From the NCBI GenBank assembly GCA_964019135.1, contig OZ025249.1:38391759-38455758 (forward strand): DNA of 64,000 nt, written 5' to 3'. Positions 59,641 to 64,000 of this stretch are shown here, one piece after another. The notes beneath the pieces are model-generated. The model made no database searches. It had not been told where the DNA came from and worked only from the letters and a program-made list of their open reading frames with translations. Position numbers and translations under genes: made by a program. Numbering within the stretch: position 1 is the stretch's first letter; each line of letters opens with the position of its first letter. Origin of the DNA: Arenicola marina. Its lineage: Eukaryota > Annelida > Polychaeta > Arenicolidae.

Positions 59641-60130
59641 ATTGTCACGTATCCTTCACATAACGGGATGCGTCATTCGCTTGATACGTGTCAGCCATTT
59701 TAAATGTCATCGTGGACTTCACAAATGTCGGTCATCTTCACATCAACGTCGTTCACTTCACACACGTCTGTCATTTTAAACGAGTCATTCACTTAACACG
59801 CCACGCGTTATTCCAGGCACTTGACACGTCATTCCTTGCTATTTCAGACGTCATTCCTTTGTATTTCAGACGTCATTCCTTTGTATTTTAGACGTCATTC
59901 CTTGGTTTTTCAGACGTCATTCCTTGGTATCTTAGACGTCATTCTTTGGTATTTCAGACGTCATTCCTATCACGCGCCACACAACTGACGTATTTCACTT
60001 CATCTACTTCATTCTTTCCCGACGATACGCGCCATTCCTCGATCTATCGTAGTTCACTTCACACGTATCGCAAAACTCGTTCAATAACTTTGCACATCAC
60101 GTTGATGCACGTCATTCAGTGCATGTGTAA
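59640..60130. repeat. Degenerate CGTCATT-rich array with a 22-bp core (59,826-59,970)
   Basis: The core is six to seven units of TATTTCAGACGTCATTCCTT. The surroundings carry scattered CACTTCACACGTCATT-like variants, suggesting an older, decayed part of the same array. Each core unit carries GACGTCA, close to the CREB/ATF site. Confidence 0.75.
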
Positions 60131-60164
60131 AGTGAAATCGCCATTCCCTCACACTCAACAGGCC

Positions 60165-60407
60165 ATGGCGCTCATCTCCAGAGGGTTTGTTCTTTACTTA
60201 GTGATCCATTTCCTGGAACATCTGGGACGAGGATTTTCATTGACTCAGTTGGACATAAAAACAAATGTTCCTGGCCAGAACTCTGGATTCTATCTACACA
60301 GAGCGGCCCTGGGACGTCCGTCATCTTATAAAAGAACTCTTCGCTCCCATAACGATAACCTTGTTTCCACGATGTACCCCGAGGAGTTGTTTTCCTTATC
60401 TCAATGA
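60165..60407 (+). CDS. Possible small secreted protein or first exon, unrecognised
   Basis: An ATG in good context (GGCCATGG) starts an 80-codon frame. Its first 25 residues (MALISRGFVLYLVIHFLEHL, then GRGFS) resemble a signal peptide: short N-region, hydrophobic core, small residues. The rest (TQLDIKTNVPGQNSG and on) matches nothing I know, and an overlapping frame is also open through 60,486. It may be chance. Confidence 0.2.
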   Translation: MALISRGFVLYLVIHFLEHLGRGFSLTQLDIKTNVPGQNSGFYLHRAALGRPSSYKRTLRSHNDNLVSTMYPEELFSLSQ

Positions 60408-62238
60408 CCTTGTCGTTCTGCTGGTAGAAACCAAAAACGTGTGTGCGGGTGTGGGTGTGGGCGTTGGTGGGCGAGGAGGGGGGTGAGGTAAGTGGGGTTT
60501 GGAGTATTGGGATGGAAAGTCGAACTTCAAAACAGACAGGCCCACATAGAAGAAATCGAGGATTCAGGTCAACTGCGAAGAAAGTAGTTTATAGGCGTTT
60601 GAAGTGCCTGAAAAATATGACTAGTAGTTAGGGAAGTACGTCTATGTAGAGTGCTGCCAGAGAAAGGATGTTTGTTTTTTTTCTTCCAGGGGTTCAAAAA
60701 CGCAGGTACTTGGGAGACGCGTATTCCTTCACCAGATCAAAGAGGCAGTTTTTTCAGTATATTTCACGGAGAAAGATATACTCGAGATGAGCGCCCTTTC
60801 GCCACATCAATGAAATCTCAGAGAGGTAGACGTTTTGGAGACCGGCATTCTCTCTACACATTTTCCATTTCTCCCTCACCAGGTCGGTGCTGTAATTTGT
60901 TTTATCTGAGATATAGGGAGGCAGCTTTACTTGAGACTGTGTAACACCGTAGAAAGCAATTGAAAATGGCGGCGCGTTCTTCATAGCGATAATACAGGGA
61001 TAGAGGTACCTATTTAATCTGGTGGGGGGGGGGGGGGAGGAATAACTATAATTTCGTTTACGACAACGTGCTTTCGCCCGACCTTCCTCCAAACACACAC
61101 ACACACACACCTACCCCCAATCTGGATATTGTAAATGTTTCCTAATATTCTTCTATGTTTGGCCTCAAAATTCTTCATTAATCCGTTGGATTACCCTATT
61201 TATACGTCTCTACGTTGAATTTTCCATTGTCGCGATATGACCCAAAGAGGTTGAAGCTTCCTACTTACGACCAACCAACCAACCGCCAGACCTATCATCC
61301 TCATTTGCTGTATTGCAGCTATTTCTTGTAACTTATCATTAACATTTAAATCATAGATGTGTTATATTCATATTCGCATCCTTTGCCATATTTCACCAAA
61401 AAACTAAACGAAAAAAGTTCACACATGCTCAGCCTGCTATAATATCTCTCAACTAGAAATGTATATTTTTTGCAGAGCCAGGAATACTAATATGACTACA
61501 CAGATATGTATAGAATATATGGTTTGCATGCGCTCCACCGCTATGCGGCCTCGAGTCGTCCAGACATATACCATGCTATATGACTCTGTGTACAGGGGCC
61601 GAGATGAAAGGGACGAAAGGACGTCAATGATTTGCATTGTTCTTGTCCCCGCCGGTCCCTTGATTGCCTTTATGAAGGCTTTGCGAGGTGAATGTCAGCC
61701 ACAGGGGAGAAGCCTGCCACCCTGTAAAGGTCAAAACTACCCAAGAACTGCCGCTTCCTGCCAGGATGTGGCTGTGGTAACACAATTCCCACGGTGACAG
61801 ATACGGCTTGTCTCCATTTTATTACATACACGGCGTTCGGAAGCCAAAGCCTCGACTCTCGGGGGTCATATGAACGACTCTGTGAGCCAGACACGTGATG
61901 TATCCCATAATATAGGACCCATAGAGGTACCAACACCGGCCAGATGGACAGGGTCCGGGGGACGGAGGGAGGAGGGTGGGGAGGGGTTGGAGGGTGGGGG
62001 GGGGGAGGGTTGGGGTTGGCGGGTGGAGGACAAACGGGTGTTCGTTCGGCTAGACACGGATGGTCAAAGCATGCCGGCAATGTAACTCTTTTTTAACTCA
62101 TAATTTCCTCATTTGTCGTTCACAACGCGTCAATGCCGCGTCTGTGTTTGTGGCGTGATGTATATGATACAAATAGTCCCGACGTGGTGCATATGACGTG
62201 AAGCCATTAACCGGAATGGAACCGAATGGCCCGATGCC
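60408..62238. other. Intergenic with no supported gene
   Basis: Contains a G16-like tract near 61,022, an (AC)n tract near 61,085, a SINE family A tail fragment at 61,215-61,275 and a G-rich stretch at 61,950-62,030. A splice-acceptor-like TTTTTTCTTCCAG near 60,680 opens frames without recognisable domains. Confidence 0.4.
61215..61275 (+). mobile_element. SINE family A tail fragment
   Basis: CATTGTCGCGATATGACCCA, then GACCAACCAACCAACC. This matches the 3' tail of the 9,909 SINE. Confidence 0.6.
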
Positions 62239-62242
62239 TTAA

Positions 62243-63282
62243 GGTAAGCTACCCATAATAAGCCTCGGCGATTTCGGGCAGACCTCGGTAAACATCGGCA
62301 AACATCGGCGGGTTGTAGCCCTGAGATTTTACGGTCTTAACGAAACAAAGCACGAATAAAACACATCAAAAGAAGTAAAATGAATAGAGCTCCGTATAAT
62401 AATCTTCGGCGATTTAGGATAGACATCGGTAAACATCGACGAACGTCGGCGGGCGTCAGTGAAAGGGGAATCCCTAACTCGTTACGTCATTCACAGGGGA
62501 ATCCCCAATTCGTGACGTCATTCACAGGGTATTTCCCCGAGAATGGCTCTTCGTGATAAATTCGGAAAATTCAAATAAAAGGCATCGAGAAAACTCGTAA
62601 ATAGTTCAGAAAACATTTTTGTAGATCATAATTATATCGGAGACCATTATATATAACCAGATTTATTAAAATGTGAACACAAGGCGTAAATTACTGATAA
62701 TTGGTGTTACATAAGCTGCGGCAAAAAATATTTGTGAAATAATAGTTTCACGCTTCAGGACGTGTTTCTTGGGAAATTTGCATAGCTACCTATATTTTTC
62801 TTTATTTATATTACAAGAACGATGTTTTTAGAAGTTTTTAAAAGTTGTTTGGTGTCAAGATTTTCATTTTTGATGAAATAACAGCCGATTTTGTGATGGT
62901 GGTGATTTCGAATTTTGGGAAAAACTGTCCTGATTTTGCATAATTGCACTTTATTATTACCATTCTGTTATTTTTTTGTGGCTGCTATTTAAATGTTTGA
63001 ATATCATTCCTGCATTGCACCAGGTTTAAGCTTTCCAAAGAGCTATTACTGATGATAATGACTTAATACTGAGCTGAATTGTAGCAAAATCACATATTCG
63101 TGGTAGGTGTCTAGTTTTGGTTATTTTGTGAAATGGAGGTATACTTGGAAAATGGAGAATATTTTTGTAACGGGACGGTAAAGTATCCTAAAACTTCACC
63201 ATAAGGTGTGCAATTGGGTATACTATCATAAAATAATCACAAATCCACAGTTATTTTACCTTGCTATTATGGGTAACTTACC
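62243..63282. mobile_element. About 1.04-kb TTAA-flanked DNA element
   Basis: Terminal inverted repeats of about 20 bp, GGTAAGCTACCCATAATA (62,243 on) and TATTATGGGTAACTTACC (to 63,282), with one mismatch. They are flanked exactly by TTAA (62,239-62,242 and 63,283-63,286). The AT-rich interior has no recognised coding sequence, with repeated CATCGGTAAACATCG-like motifs near the left end and two near-identical ATTCACAGGG segments. It appears to be a non-autonomous element with a piggyBac-type target. Confidence 0.82.
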
Positions 63283-63319
63283 TTAAGCTGAAAGCTTTTC
63301 ATTACAACACCATTACTTT

Positions 63320-64000
63320 TTTTTATTTATTTATTTTCATGTTGATTTCCAGCACCTTTACCATTTCTGTGTCGAAAACTATACCCAGTAATTTAAACAT
63401 CTTGACCCATTGTATCGGGTAACCCTGGCATAATCTAGTTTCAGAATTCTTTTTGGACCCAAGCCACACCGCCTGCGTCTTATCCATATTTATTCTTAAA
63501 CCAGAACACAAATAGAATAGTCTAAAGATCTTCAACGCCGCTGTTATCGATCTTTCATCATCCTTAAGTAGCAGAAAAGTATCATCTGCATATTGACCAA
63601 GCAGTATGCTCTTGTTTCCTATTTGTTTACTTTTGACATCTCGACTCCTTTTTAGCGCTTGAGCAAGTGGCTCTATGGCAAGGATAAATATGTATGGGGA
63701 CAAGGGGTCCCCCTGTCGGCAGCCTCTTCCCAATTTAAACTTTCGGCATCTTTATAAAGTAATTGGAACAAGTTCACGAATTCATTTCCGAAATTATAAG
63801 CTCGTAGAGTTTTATTAATGTATTCCCAATCAACTGTATCGAATGCCTTTTCGAAATCTATCAATAAAAGTAAACCTGCATGTTTTGTATAGTTAAGATA
63901 GTCCATCACATCATAGATCAGACGAGTATTTTCACCGATAAACCGGCCCTTTAAGAACCCTTTTTGGTCCGAGCTTATAACTTTGGGTAAAACATGCTTT
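63320..64000 (-). mobile_element. Tx1/L1-clade-like LINE, reverse-transcriptase fragment, runs off the right edge
   Basis: The minus strand encodes RT blocks in order: DQKGFLKGRFIGENTRLIYD, LLLIDFEKAFDTVDW, CRQGDPLSPYIFILAIEPLA, the catalytic QYADDTFLLL, GLRINMDKTQAVWLG and KLLGIVF. The frame shifts between the DFEKAFD part (63,673-63,909 and on) and the RQGDPLSP-YADD part (63,323-63,733), so this copy is not intact. Coding stops at an A-rich stretch (AAAATAAATAAATAAAA near 63,312-63,340), well before the usual end of ORF2. Clade is judged from motif wording only. Confidence 0.88.

Noticed and set aside
61670-62080. 136-codon Pro-rich minus-strand frame
   Set aside because: Its Pro-rich part comes from a G/C-rich low-complexity stretch; no domain.
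1-64000. LTR retroelements, retrovirus-like or Polinton-like elements
   Set aside because: No long terminal repeats, integrase, protease or capsid-like frames seen; the only reverse transcriptase is LINE-type at the right edge.

Overview
This is a repeat-rich invertebrate chordate-type genomic window. It holds intron-rich animal genes with GT-AG introns, tRNA-derived SINEs, several MITE families, a Tx1/L1-type LINE fragment and very many minisatellites. My best guess is a cephalochordate (amphioxus, Branchiostoma). The main reason is that several minisatellites straddle exon-intron junctions. From memory, such arrays were described in amphioxus under the name 'mirage' minisatellites. The organism call is inference and was not checked.

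Layout. (1) 1-10,518, plus strand: the 3' two thirds of an FGGY carbohydrate kinase gene (12 exon pieces, about 378 residues, every junction phase-consistent). (2) 15,389-32,332, minus strand: a complete RANBP3 (Ran-binding protein 3) gene. It has 14 coding exons, starts with MADVNT, carries four FG-type motifs and ends in a RanBD1 domain; about 518 residues. FGGY and RANBP3 are tail to tail, with 5 kb between them holding a 22-bp minisatellite. (3) 33,380-42,955: a 9.6-kb, 42-bp-unit megasatellite with higher-order duplications, about 1 kb upstream of RANBP3. (4) 42,960-48,510: SINE and MITE debris, a 200-N assembly gap and a nearly perfect 406-bp palindrome. (5) 48,511-57,768, plus strand: 13 exons of a laccase-type multicopper oxidase with all four copper motifs and a hydrophobic C-terminal tail; its 5' exon or exons were not found. 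(6) 57,769-64,000: 3' flank, a CRE-like 22-bp repeat, a TTAA-flanked 1-kb DNA element, and a LINE reverse-transcriptase fragment running off the right edge on the minus strand.

The most unusual signal is that six tandem arrays (two in FGGY, four in RANBP3) have units that contain a piece of the neighbouring exon plus its splice site. This creates rows of decoy donors, and in one case about 40 decoy acceptors. The acceptor array appears to be a fusion of a MITE terminus with the first bases of an FGGY exon, and each unit carries a CTGAC branch-point-like motif at a suitable distance from the next AG. I saw no phage, CRISPR, LTR-retroelement or virus-like element.
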